From: an uncultured Campylobacter sp.
Lineage (GTDB): Bacteria; Actinomycetota; Actinomycetes; Mycobacteriales; Mycobacteriaceae
DNA length: 9,551 nucleotides
Assembly: GCA_946221035.1 (NCBI GenBank)
Contig: CAMIME010000060.1
Location: 1-9,551, forward strand
Direction: 5' to 3'
The position numbers and the translations under genes were made by a program. Each line of letters opens with the position of its first letter. Within the stretch, counting starts at the first letter, position 1. Below, piece after piece: positions 1 to 5,738 of the stretch. Under the pieces are notes generated by a model. That model did no database searches and was not told the origin of the DNA. It was given only the letters and a program-made list of their open reading frames with translations.

Positions 1-257
1 GCCATCGAGATCACGATCGCGGTGAGGATCATCGCCTGCGCCAGCGGGTCCGCCGTCTCCGACGCGGCCTCCGAGCTGCGCCCCAGAATTGGCGGCTCGC
101 CCGCCTGCCCGCCCGATTGCAAAAGCAGCAGGTTCGCGCCGTTGCCAATGAGCAGCACCCCAAGCACCATCCGCGTCATCGCGCGGTCCAGCATGAGGTA
201 CACGCCGCACGCGATCAGCACACCCGCCCCGATCAGCAAAAAGAGGTTCGCTTCCAC
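1..257 (-). CDS. mrpC: Na+/H+ antiporter subunit MrpC (MnhC), N-terminal part, runs off left edge
   Basis: Small membrane subunit of the Mrp cation/proton antiporter, homologous to NuoK of respiratory complex I. Only the first 85 codons lie in the window. The GTG start at 257 directly follows the TAG stop of mrpA with no gap, and an AAAGGAG ribosome site (271-265, inside the end of mrpA) stands 7 nt upstream, so the two are translationally coupled. Visible are a first hydrophobic helix (about residues 4-22, NLFLLIGAGVLIACGVYLML), a second (about 30-46, containing VLGVLLIGNGANLLLL), a loop typical of MrpC with EPPI at 54-57, and the conserved start of the third helix, DPLAQAMILTAIVIS (70-84). 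The DPLxQAxxLTAIVI motif is diagnostic of the MrpC/NuoK family. The usual length is about 110-170 aa, so roughly half is missing because of the window edge, not because of a mutation. MrpD, E, F and G are expected further left. Confidence 0.93.
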   Translation of the reverse strand, partial: MEANLFLLIGAGVLIACGVYLMLDRAMTRMVLGVLLIGNGANLLLLQSGGQAGEPPILGRSSEAASETADPLAQAMILTAIVISM

Positions 258-3221
258 CTATTCGCTCCTTTCGCTTATCGACGATCCACTGGTCGCCACC
301 GCCACGCGCTCGTCGTAACGCTCTCGGCGTTTCTCTTGCTGGAGCCTGCGGCGCCGCTCGTTTTTCTCCTTGAGCTCGCGGGCGCGCTCGCGCGCGTGCT
401 CCTTGCGGGTGTCTTCTTCCTGGTCCAGGAAGGCGCCCATGGAGCCGAGCACGTGCATGATCAGGCCGATGACGATGGTGTATACCCCGGCGTCGAACAC
501 GAGCGCCGAGGGAATGTCGAACTCGCCCACCAGCGGCAGGGTCACCGTGGCGTAGTCGGAGGTCAGCGGCGGGTACCCGAGAAACAGGGGCACGACCGCG
601 GCCACAGAGGCGATGATGATGCCCGAGCCCAGGATCTTGTTGGGGTGGATCGGCAGCGCCTCCTGGATCTCTTTGCGCCCGCCCGCGAGGTAGCGCAGCG
701 TCAGGGCAAGGGCCGCGACCAGGCCGCCCGCGAAACCGCCGCCGGGGGCGTTGTGGCCGGAGAAGAAGAAGTACATGCTGAGCAGCATCATCGAGGGGAA
801 GAGGATGCGGGTAGCAACCTCAACCAGGATGGAGCGGTTCTGCACCGTCTCCGAGCCCACGCCCGAGGCCAGCCAGCGCGGCTTCGTGGTGGACAGGGTT
901 GGTCGGCGGGACGGTCCGCCGAACTTACCGGTGCCGAAGATGAGGCTGGCCACGCCGATCGCGGCGATCACCAGCACCATCGTCTCGCCGAACGTGTCGG
1001 CGGCGCGCAGGTCCACCAGCAAGACGTTGACGGTGTTGCGGCCGTGACCGATCTCGTAGGCCAGCTCAGGCATCTGGGTGGAGATGGGTTCGGCGGTGCG
1101 GGAGGAAATCGCGCTCATCGCCACAGTCACCACCGACACGCCGGTGCCGATGGAGAGCCAGGCGCGCAACCGGTTGTCGTCGTTACGCTGCTCGGTCTCC
1201 GTGGGCATCTTGCGCAGCACGAGCATGAACACGACCATGACGATCGTCTCCACCAGCGCCTGCGTCAGCGCCAGGTCGGGGGCGCCGTGGAGCGCGAAGA
1301 TCATGGCCAGGCAGTAGCCGGTGAGTCCCACCATGACCACGCCGGAGAGGCGGTTGCGCTGCAGGGTGGCGAAGAAGGCCATGCCCGCCATGACCACCAC
1401 AATTAGGCCCTGCCACACGTTGTCCCAGACGATCATGCGGATGTTCGGGTTCTCGCCCAGGATCAGCGCACCCAGCGGCACGACCATGAGCACCGCGAAA
1501 ATCACGGCCAGGTTGATCACCAGCGAACCGCGCTGCGTGGACGCCGTCAGCCGCAGCGAGATGGTGTGCAGGGTGCGAAGGATCTGGTCCCACACGTAGT
1601 TGGCGTCGCCGAGCGCGGGGCGTTCGAACTGTGCCTTGCGCACGAGGTCGAGCTGCCAGAACATCACGGCGCCCGACGCGACGATGACCACGGTCAGGAT
1701 CAGCGGGATCGTGACCCCGTGCCAAAGCGCGAGCTCCTCGCCCTCGACGTCCGGGAAGCGTACGTCGAGGTAGTCGTTGATCGCCATCGACAGCCACTTC
1801 GGGTAGACGCCGAACAGCACGGTGCCGAAAGTGAGCACCGCCGGCGGGATCCACAGCTTCGGATCCATCTTGTGCATGTCCTTCACGGCCTCCGAGGTCT
1901 CGCCGCGCTTTGACGCGAACGCCCCGTGCAGGAAGTAGAGCGAGTACGCCATCGTGAGAATGGACCCGACGACCAGCACCACCAGCGTGATCCGGCCCGG
2001 CATGCCGGTCAGCAGCTCCTCGTGCAGCACCGTTTCCAGCGCCGCTTCCTTAGCGACGAACCCGAACAGCGGCGGGATCCCCGCCATCGACGCCGCCGAA
2101 ATTACCGCAAGCGCAAACAGGATCGGCTGCTTGCGCCCCAGGCCTGAAAGCTTGCGCACGTCGCGGGTGCCGGTGGTGTGGTCGATCGCGCCCGCGATCA
2201 TGAACAGCGCCGCCTTGAACAGGGAATGCCCGAACGTGATCGCCAGCCCCGCCATGGTGGCCTCGCGCGACCCGATGCCGATGACAGTCATGATGAAGCC
2301 CAGCTGGCTCACCGTGCCGTACGCCAAGATGAGCTTCAGGTCGTGCTGCTTCAGCGACATCCACCCGCCCAACAGCATGGTGAACCCGCCAGTGGAAAGC
2401 ACCACCAGGTGCCACGTCGTCACTGCGGACAAGTCCGGCGCCAAGCGGGCCACCAGGTAGATGCCCGCCTTCACCATCGCGGCCGAGTGCAGGTAGGCCG
2501 ACACGGGAGTGGGCGCCGCCATCGCGCCGGGCAACCAGAAATGCCACGGTGCCTGCGCCGATTTCGTCATCGCACCCAGCATGATCAGCACGATCGCCGC
2601 CGAGATTGCCGGTGTAGCCTCGATGTCCGCAATCTGCGGCACCTCCGACAGCTTCCACACCCCGGCCTGGAAACCGAGCAGGTTGATGCCCACCAGCATC
2701 GCCAGCCCGCCGAAGGTAGTCACCATCAGCGCCTGCATCGCCGCGCGCCGAGAGCTCGCCTTCTCCCCGAAGTACGACACCAGCATGTACGACAGGATCG
2801 ACGTCAGCTCCCAGAACACGTACATGAGCAGGAAGCTGTCCGAAATCACCAGCCCGTACATGACCGTGGCGAACGCCGTGAGCTCGAATCCGAACTTGGC
2901 CAGCCTGCGCGGGTTCGAGTCGAAGTAACCCCAGCAGTACAGCAGCACCAGCGCGCCCACGCCCAGGATGATCAGACTGAACAGGCCCGCTAGCGCATCC
3001 AGCCGGAACTCCAGGTTCAAGTTCGTCGACGGCATCCACCCGTAGCGGGCCACAATCTCCCCGCCGTGCTTGAACACCCCATCCCGGAACAGGTTTACCA
3101 CGTAGACGAACCCGCCCAGCGGCACCAGCGCCAGAAGCCCGAACGTGGGACGGCCTATGGTTCGCAACCCCACCGGGGCGAGGATCGTCGCGGCGATCAG
3201 CAACACGAGCAGCGTGAGCAC
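258..3221 (-). CDS. mrpA: Na+/H+ antiporter subunit MrpA fused to MrpB domain
   Basis: Largest subunit of the Mrp antiporter, which exchanges cytoplasmic Na+ for external protons in the cell membrane (pH and salt homeostasis). The 987-aa protein is almost entirely membrane helices. Seen motifs of the complex I NuoL-like domain: WELTS with Glu138, TKSAQ with Lys220, APTPVSAYLHSAAMVKAG (236-253) with His245 and Lys251, and GTRDVRKLSGL (351-361). The MrpA C-terminal part has APDLALTQ (647-654), a conserved Glu658, and NVLLVDLRAADTFGE (732-746). From about 797 a complete MrpB (MnhB) domain follows, with FFFSGHNAPGGGFAGGL (818-834); this A-B fusion is usual in actinobacteria, and B. subtilis keeps the two separate. 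The last 50 residues form a highly charged Arg/Glu/Lys-rich tail, probably cytoplasmic. Start GTG at 3221 has AAGGAGGG 10-11 nt upstream. The reading frame stays open for about 24 codons further upstream but holds no good start codon. Expected to be the first gene of an mrpA-C-D-E-F-G operon. Confidence 0.95.
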   Translation of the reverse strand: MLTLLVLLIAATILAPVGLRTIGRPTFGLLALVPLGGFVYVVNLFRDGVFKHGGEIVARYGWMPSTNLNLEFRLDALAGLFSLIILGVGALVLLYCWGYFDSNPRRLAKFGFELTAFATVMYGLVISDSFLLMYVFWELTSILSYMLVSYFGEKASSRRAAMQALMVTTFGGLAMLVGINLLGFQAGVWKLSEVPQIADIEATPAISAAIVLIMLGAMTKSAQAPWHFWLPGAMAAPTPVSAYLHSAAMVKAGIYLVARLAPDLSAVTTWHLVVLSTGGFTMLLGGWMSLKQHDLKLILAYGTVSQLGFIMTVIGIGSREATMAGLAITFGHSLFKAALFMIAGAIDHTTGTRDVRKLSGLGRKQPILFALAVISAASMAGIPPLFGFVAKEAALETVLHEELLTGMPGRITLVVLVVGSILTMAYSLYFLHGAFASKRGETSEAVKDMHKMDPKLWIPPAVLTFGTVLFGVYPKWLSMAINDYLDVRFPDVEGEELALWHGVTIPLILTVVIVASGAVMFWQLDLVRKAQFERPALGDANYVWDQILRTLHTISLRLTASTQRGSLVINLAVIFAVLMVVPLGALILGENPNIRMIVWDNVWQGLIVVVMAGMAFFATLQRNRLSGVVMVGLTGYCLAMIFALHGAPDLALTQALVETIVMVVFMLVLRKMPTETEQRNDDNRLRAWLSIGTGVSVVTVAMSAISSRTAEPISTQMPELAYEIGHGRNTVNVLLVDLRAADTFGETMVLVIAAIGVASLIFGTGKFGGPSRRPTLSTTKPRWLASGVGSETVQNRSILVEVATRILFPSMMLLSMYFFFSGHNAPGGGFAGGLVAALALTLRYLAGGRKEIQEALPIHPNKILGSGIIIASVAAVVPLFLGYPPLTSDYATVTLPLVGEFDIPSALVFDAGVYTIVIGLIMHVLGSMGAFLDQEEDTRKEHARERARELKEKNERRRRLQQEKRRERYDERVAVATSGSSISERSE

Positions 3222-3232
3222 GGAGTGGTAGC

Positions 3233-3238
3233 CCTCCT
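3233..3238 (-). promoter_or_regulatory. Ribosome binding site of mrpA
   Basis: AGGAGG on the minus strand, 11 nt before the GTG at 3221. It supports choosing this GTG as the mrpA start over any codon further downstream. Confidence 0.8.
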
Positions 3239-3280
3239 TCTGCGGGTCGGCGGCAGTGGCATCGCCGGCCTCACTGCGAA

Positions 3281-3303
3281 TCCCCGCGGGTCAGTAGCGG
3301 GGA
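3281..3303 (-). promoter_or_regulatory. Leader hairpin upstream of mrpA
   Basis: A perfect 7-bp inverted repeat (TCCCCGC at 3281-3287 and GCGGGGA at 3297-3303) with a 9-nt loop. On the mrpA strand it lies in the probable 5' untranslated region, between the AT-rich promoter-like stretch and the ribosome site. Neither side carries a run of T, so it is not a standard intrinsic terminator. Its role is unknown; an RNA stability or leader element is possible. Confidence 0.45.
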
Positions 3304-3312
3304 CGAAGAAGA

Positions 3313-3341
3313 GTTACACCGTATTAAACTTGCAGCAACAA
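3313..3341 (-). promoter_or_regulatory. Candidate promoter of the mrp operon
   Basis: The 210-bp gap between mrpA and the LeuA-like gene contains an AT-rich island (about 3313-3350) in an otherwise GC-rich region. On the minus strand TTGTTG (3341-3336) and TGTAAC (3318-3313) are 17 nt apart, a weak match to -35/-10 boxes. TAATAC just upstream of TGTAAC is an alternative -10. The rest of the gap (3342-3431) holds no convincing terminator for the upstream LeuA-like gene. Confidence 0.35.
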
Positions 3342-3431
3342 CAAATTAATAGGAGCGTCAGACAGTGTGGCGCGGCCAACATTGGACATCGTACAGAATG
3401 ACGCCGACACGGGCACGGGCGCGCTACCGGC

Positions 3432-3950
3432 CTACAGGTTCCCGTGGATGCGCTGCGCACCTGCGGACATGGCGGCGGCCGCGGACTGCGCCGGCGTCGC
3501 GCCGAACCCGATGACCCAGAACTGGCGTGCGTGCTTCACCGGGTGGGCGACCTTCAGGCAGGTGGCGGTGGCCTCAAAGATGGAGATCTCGTGGAATGCG
3601 AGGACCTCGACGTAGCGCCCGTGCTGGTGCAAGGTCTGGGAGAGGGCTTGGATGGGACCGGAGGCCGTCGTCAAGCAGGAGGTGCGCTGGGCGGCGCTGG
3701 TCTTGGGCGCGGCGAGGATGTCGAAGCTGTATTCCTTGTTGAGCCAGTCGATGCGGCGCTCACCGGTGAGCGCGACCTTCAGCGTCGGCTCGGGTGCGTA
3801 GGTGGCCATGAAAAGGCCCCAGTCCATGTCGCGGGCTTCCTCGCGGAGTTCGCGGGGCAGGGAGCCGTCGATTTCGTAGCGCGCCTTGAGCGGATCGCTT
3901 GTCGACGATCCGTTGAACCGAGTAGTCAGATCAAGCGTTGCAGTAAACAT
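3432..3950 (-). CDS. Stand-alone LeuA C-terminal regulatory (dimerisation) domain protein
   Basis: 172 aa, soluble, with no signal peptide. Residues 95-170 resemble the leucine-sensing allosteric domain of 2-isopropylmalate synthase (LeuA): SGPIQAL (97-103), a GRYVEVLAF strand (111-119) and FWVIGFGATPAQSAAAAMSA (144-163), matching from memory the LeuA pattern GNGPxxA, GIDVEI, VWGVGIxxxxxxASLKAVxSA. Residues 32-51 (LPREL, then WGLFMATY) also recall the LeuA linker PRSM and WDIFATEY. The catalytic barrel, normally about 400 residues with the HxH metal site, is absent, and the whole protein is under a third of LeuA length. It may be a paralogous regulatory subunit, a leucine sensor, or a decayed leuA; the clean frame, good GAGGAG ribosome site 6 nt before the ATG, and an intact leucine-type leader argue for a working gene. 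The loop that carries GDDAEAAAYV in LeuA is shortened here. The LeuA relationship is judged by eye. Confidence 0.72.
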   Translation of the reverse strand: MFTATLDLTTRFNGSSTSDPLKARYEIDGSLPRELREEARDMDWGLFMATYAPEPTLKVALTGERRIDWLNKEYSFDILAAPKTSAAQRTSCLTTASGPIQALSQTLHQHGRYVEVLAFHEISIFEATATCLKVAHPVKHARQFWVIGFGATPAQSAAAAMSAGAQRIHGNL

Positions 3951-3955
3951 GGTGT

Positions 3956-4083
3956 TCTCCTCGGATGTCGGGTGAAGAATGGGGGTCCGACCCGGTGCTG
4001 GGGAGTTATCGGCTACTACCGCGCCGCGGGGTCAGGGTGCGTCGGCGGGGTTGGTAGCCCTGAGTACTCGTAGGGCGAGGAGA
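3956..4083 (-). promoter_or_regulatory. Leucine attenuator / leader RNA structure
   Basis: Leader between the promoter and the LeuA-like gene. On the minus strand GGCTAC (4059-4054) and GTAGCC (4016-4011) can pair, enclosing a smaller CGCCG/CGGCG stem. The octamer TCTCCTCG (4083-4076), which covers the paired Leu codons of the leader peptide, is perfectly complementary to CGAGGAGA (3963-3956), which is the Shine-Dalgarno region of the downstream gene. Shorter repeats (GGGT/ACCC, GTCGG/CCGAC) lie just before the ribosome site. No clear hairpin plus T-run terminator is present, which suggests control of translation more than of termination. That ribosome stalling on Leu codons frees the ribosome site is inference. 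Confidence 0.5.
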
Positions 4084-4097
4084 GTGGTCTGCGTCAC
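4032..4097 (-). CDS. Leucine-rich leader peptide, 21 aa
   Basis: A GTG-started 21-codon frame beginning M-T-Q-T-T-L-L-A-L-R-V-L-R and ending in ADAP before TGA. Codons 6-12 include four Leu (CTC, CTC, CTA, CTC) plus one Val, as expected for a leucine-responsive leader peptide. There is no ribosome site; the GTG sits exactly where transcription should begin from the upstream -10 box, so translation is probably leaderless, which is common in corynebacteria. Leader peptides of this kind are known in front of leuA in actinobacteria. Here the next gene, 81 nt downstream, is the LeuA-domain protein, which fits. Confidence 0.72.
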   Translation of the reverse strand: MTQTTLLALRVLRATNPADAP

Positions 4098-4104
4098 GCG
4101 TCTC

Positions 4105-4133
4105 ACTGTAACCGGGGCCACAGTGACGCGCAA
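4105..4133 (-). promoter_or_regulatory. Promoter of the leader peptide and LeuA-like gene
   Basis: On the minus strand TTGCGC (4133-4128) and TACAGT (4110-4105) are separated by exactly 17 nt. The predicted start of transcription, about 7 nt after the -10 box, coincides with the GTG of the leader peptide at 4097. The promoter lies only about 33 nt beyond the end of the upstream peptidase gene, with no terminator visible between. Confidence 0.6.
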
Positions 4134-4165
4134 CACAAATCTAGGTCATACTTGTCGCAGGTTAC

Positions 4166-5509
4166 TTACTTGCCGTACGTGAGCAGGAACTTTGCCTCCG
4201 CAATGGCGACGTGCTCGATCTCGGTTGGGTCCACCGACTCGTCCACGCCGTGGATGCCGGCCTGCGGGTCCGCGACGCCGTAGAGCGCGAACGCGGCGTC
4301 CGGGAAGTGCTTCTGCAGGGTCACCGTGAGCGGGATGGAGCCGCCGGTGCCCACGATGTGGATCTCGTCGGTGTTGTACGCGTCCTTCAGGCACTGCGCG
4401 AACGCCTCGGCGGCGCCGGTGTCCGAGGCGGTGGAGAACGGCTGGTTCACGCCCTTGATTTCGGTGTTGACCTTCGTGCCCCACGGCGTGTGGTTGATCA
4501 GGTGCTCGCGGACCTTCTCCGCCACCTCGGCCGCGTCCTGCGGCGCTGGCACGCGTAGGTTCAGTACTGCCGATGCCGTCGGGTTCACGATGTTGGAGGC
4601 TTCTGCCACCGGCACGGAGTCGAACCCGATCACCGTGATCGCCGGGCGGGACCACACCAGGTCGGCCGGCTGATCGTCCGCGGTGCCGAGCAGCTGCACG
4701 CCGTCGAGCACCTTGGCGTCTTTGCGGAAGGTCTCGCGCTCGTACGGGTCGCCCTCCCACTTGCCGGTGCAGTCGACGCCGTCGATGCGGGTGCGACCGT
4801 GGTCGTCGAAAAGCGAATCGAGCATGCGGATGAGCGCGTGCGCGGCGTCGGGTGCCGCACCGCCGAAGCCGCCGGAGTGGACGGGCCCCTCCAACGTTTC
4901 CACCTCGACGAAGAGTTGTGCGCCGCCGCGCAGGTGCGTCGTGAGCGTAGGCTTGCCGACGGCGACGTTGCCCCCATCGCCAATCATGATCACATCGGAG
5001 GTGAACAGCTCCGGCTGCTCCGCGATGAGGTGCCCCAGGCCGTCCTTGCCGCCGAGCTCCTCGGAGCCTTCCACGACCACCTTCAGGCCGAGGTCCGTGC
5101 CGCCGTTGTCGAAGACCATGCGCAGCGCCTCGAGGTGCATGACCACGTTGCCCTTGCAGTCGGCGGCGCCGCGCCCATACCAGCGGCCGTCGAGCTCGGT
5201 GAGGTCCATCGGGTCGTTCGTCCAGGCGGCGGGGTTCTGCGCCGGCACGACGTCGTAGTGGGAGTAGAGCAGGATCGTCGGTGCGTCACCCGTAGGCTCC
5301 TTGACGCCGATGATGGTGTCCGCGTCGTCGATCGTGGGGTGGCGGGTGACGTCGAGGCCCAGTTCCTCCAACTCCCGCGCGACCCACTGGGCGGCCTTCT
5401 CGTGCTCGTCCTTCCACTGCGGCATGGAGTGGGGTGAGTGGTAGGAGATCAGCTCGTGCAGGTCGTCGAAGATGCGTTGGCGGTTCGGTTCAAGTGTGTA
5501 ATCGGTCAT
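4166..5509 (-). CDS. M20-family metallopeptidase (dipeptidase)
   Basis: 447-aa cytoplasmic zinc-dependent peptidase, about the normal length for M20 dipeptidases. The complete metal and catalytic set is visible: YSHYDVVPA with His84 and the catalytic Asp86, GRGAADCKG with bridging Asp117, EGSEELGG with the general base and metal ligand pair Glu150/Glu151, IGDGGN with Asp178, and AGIHGVDE with His420 near the C-terminus. The lid/dimerisation domain spans roughly residues 190-310, with GPVHSGGFGGAAPDAAHAL (208-226) typical of the family. The exact substrate (general dipeptides, Cys-Gly or succinylated amino acids) cannot be read from sequence; dipeptidase is the best guess over DapE because of the insert after the EE motif. 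The ATG at 5509 has no ribosome site but a TACTAT box 7 nt upstream, suggesting an additional leaderless transcript. A small gene ends 19 nt upstream on the same strand. The last codon is followed by TAA with a second in-frame TAA two codons on the same side being absent, and no terminator is seen. Confidence 0.92.
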   Translation of the reverse strand: MTDYTLEPNRQRIFDDLHELISYHSPHSMPQWKDEHEKAAQWVARELEELGLDVTRHPTIDDADTIIGVKEPTGDAPTILLYSHYDVVPAQNPAAWTNDPMDLTELDGRWYGRGAADCKGNVVMHLEALRMVFDNGGTDLGLKVVVEGSEELGGKDGLGHLIAEQPELFTSDVIMIGDGGNVAVGKPTLTTHLRGGAQLFVEVETLEGPVHSGGFGGAAPDAAHALIRMLDSLFDDHGRTRIDGVDCTGKWEGDPYERETFRKDAKVLDGVQLLGTADDQPADLVWSRPAITVIGFDSVPVAEASNIVNPTASAVLNLRVPAPQDAAEVAEKVREHLINHTPWGTKVNTEIKGVNQPFSTASDTGAAEAFAQCLKDAYNTDEIHIVGTGGSIPLTVTLQKHFPDAAFALYGVADPQAGIHGVDESVDPTEIEHVAIAEAKFLLTYGK

Positions 5510-5516
5510 GGTGCCG

Positions 5517-5522
5517 ATAGTA
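5517..5522 (-). promoter_or_regulatory. Candidate -10 box for leaderless peptidase transcript
   Basis: TACTAT on the minus strand, 7 nt before the ATG at 5509, in the gap between the small upstream gene and the peptidase. There is no Shine-Dalgarno sequence, and no good -35 box. Spacing fits a transcript that starts at or within a base or two of the ATG. Confidence 0.4.
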
Positions 5523-5528
5523 ACGAGG

Positions 5529-5663
5529 TCACTTGTCCCAGGGGTTAAGGTTTAAGTCTCGCTCCTCTAGCTCGCGCACAGGAAGCTCGAGGTCTGTGTG
5601 GGTGCCCGCGCCGGACACCATCGCGTGCAGCGTTTCAAGGGCGCAGCCGGGAGTATCCGTCAT
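5529..5663 (-). CDS. Small hypothetical protein, 44 aa
   Basis: Not a family I recognise. The frame starts with ATG at 5663 and codes for a soluble acidic protein: an N-terminal segment MTDTPGCALETLHAMVSGAG, then a charged segment LELPVRELEERDLNL (25-39) ending in NPWDK. The composition looks protein-like, with a probable helix and a conserved-looking C-terminal tail. There is no ribosome site; a TACGCT box stands 7 nt before the ATG, the same spacing as at the peptidase start downstream. It ends 19 nt before that peptidase on the same strand, so the two may form an operon. A random short frame cannot be excluded. Confidence 0.5.
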   Translation of the reverse strand: MTDTPGCALETLHAMVSGAGTHTDLELPVRELEERDLNLNPWDK

Positions 5664-5670
5664 GGTGCCC

Positions 5671-5676
5671 AGCGTA
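5671..5676 (-). promoter_or_regulatory. Candidate -10 box for the 44-aa gene
   Basis: TACGCT on the minus strand, 7 nt before the ATG at 5663, with no Shine-Dalgarno sequence and only a weak -35 region. It would give a leaderless transcript. It lies in the short divergent gap shared with the ATPase gene (5664-5738), where I see no convincing plus-strand promoter. Confidence 0.33.
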
Positions 5677-5738
5677 GCGATCGCGCATGGCAAACTAGCG
5701 GCAAGCGTTGCAAGAAATGGGTAGAGCTGGGAGAGCCT

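Noticed and set aside
272..288. Near-identical 17-mers: TCGCTTATCGACGATCC here and TCGCTTGTCGACGATCC near 3895, plus a shorter match near 9514
   Set aside because: Two are inside coding sequence for GSS-type residues. A one-mismatch pair of this length is expected by chance at a rough level in a window this size, and no other repeat structure surrounds them.
117..1406. Long plus-strand frame opposite mrpA
   Set aside because: It lies wholly antisense to the well-supported mrpA/B gene and reads as a His/Arg/Gly/Gln-rich string typical of a shadow frame in GC-rich DNA.
3418..3431. Terminator after the LeuA-like gene
   Set aside because: The direct repeat ACGGGC near 3408-3421 and the TGGC/GCCA short stem near 3366-3376 form no stable stem followed by a T-run.
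3367..3615. Plus-strand frame with GTG start and an AGGAG 11 nt upstream
   Set aside because: Most of it is antisense to the LeuA-like gene, and its product has no recognisable features. The AGGAG match is probably chance, although the first 20 codons are not covered by another gene.
5598..5738. N-terminal extension of the ATPase to a start at 5598
   Set aside because: It would run antisense through the 44-aa gene, adds sequence unlike the family, and the ATG at 5739 has a ribosome site and starts the fold directly.
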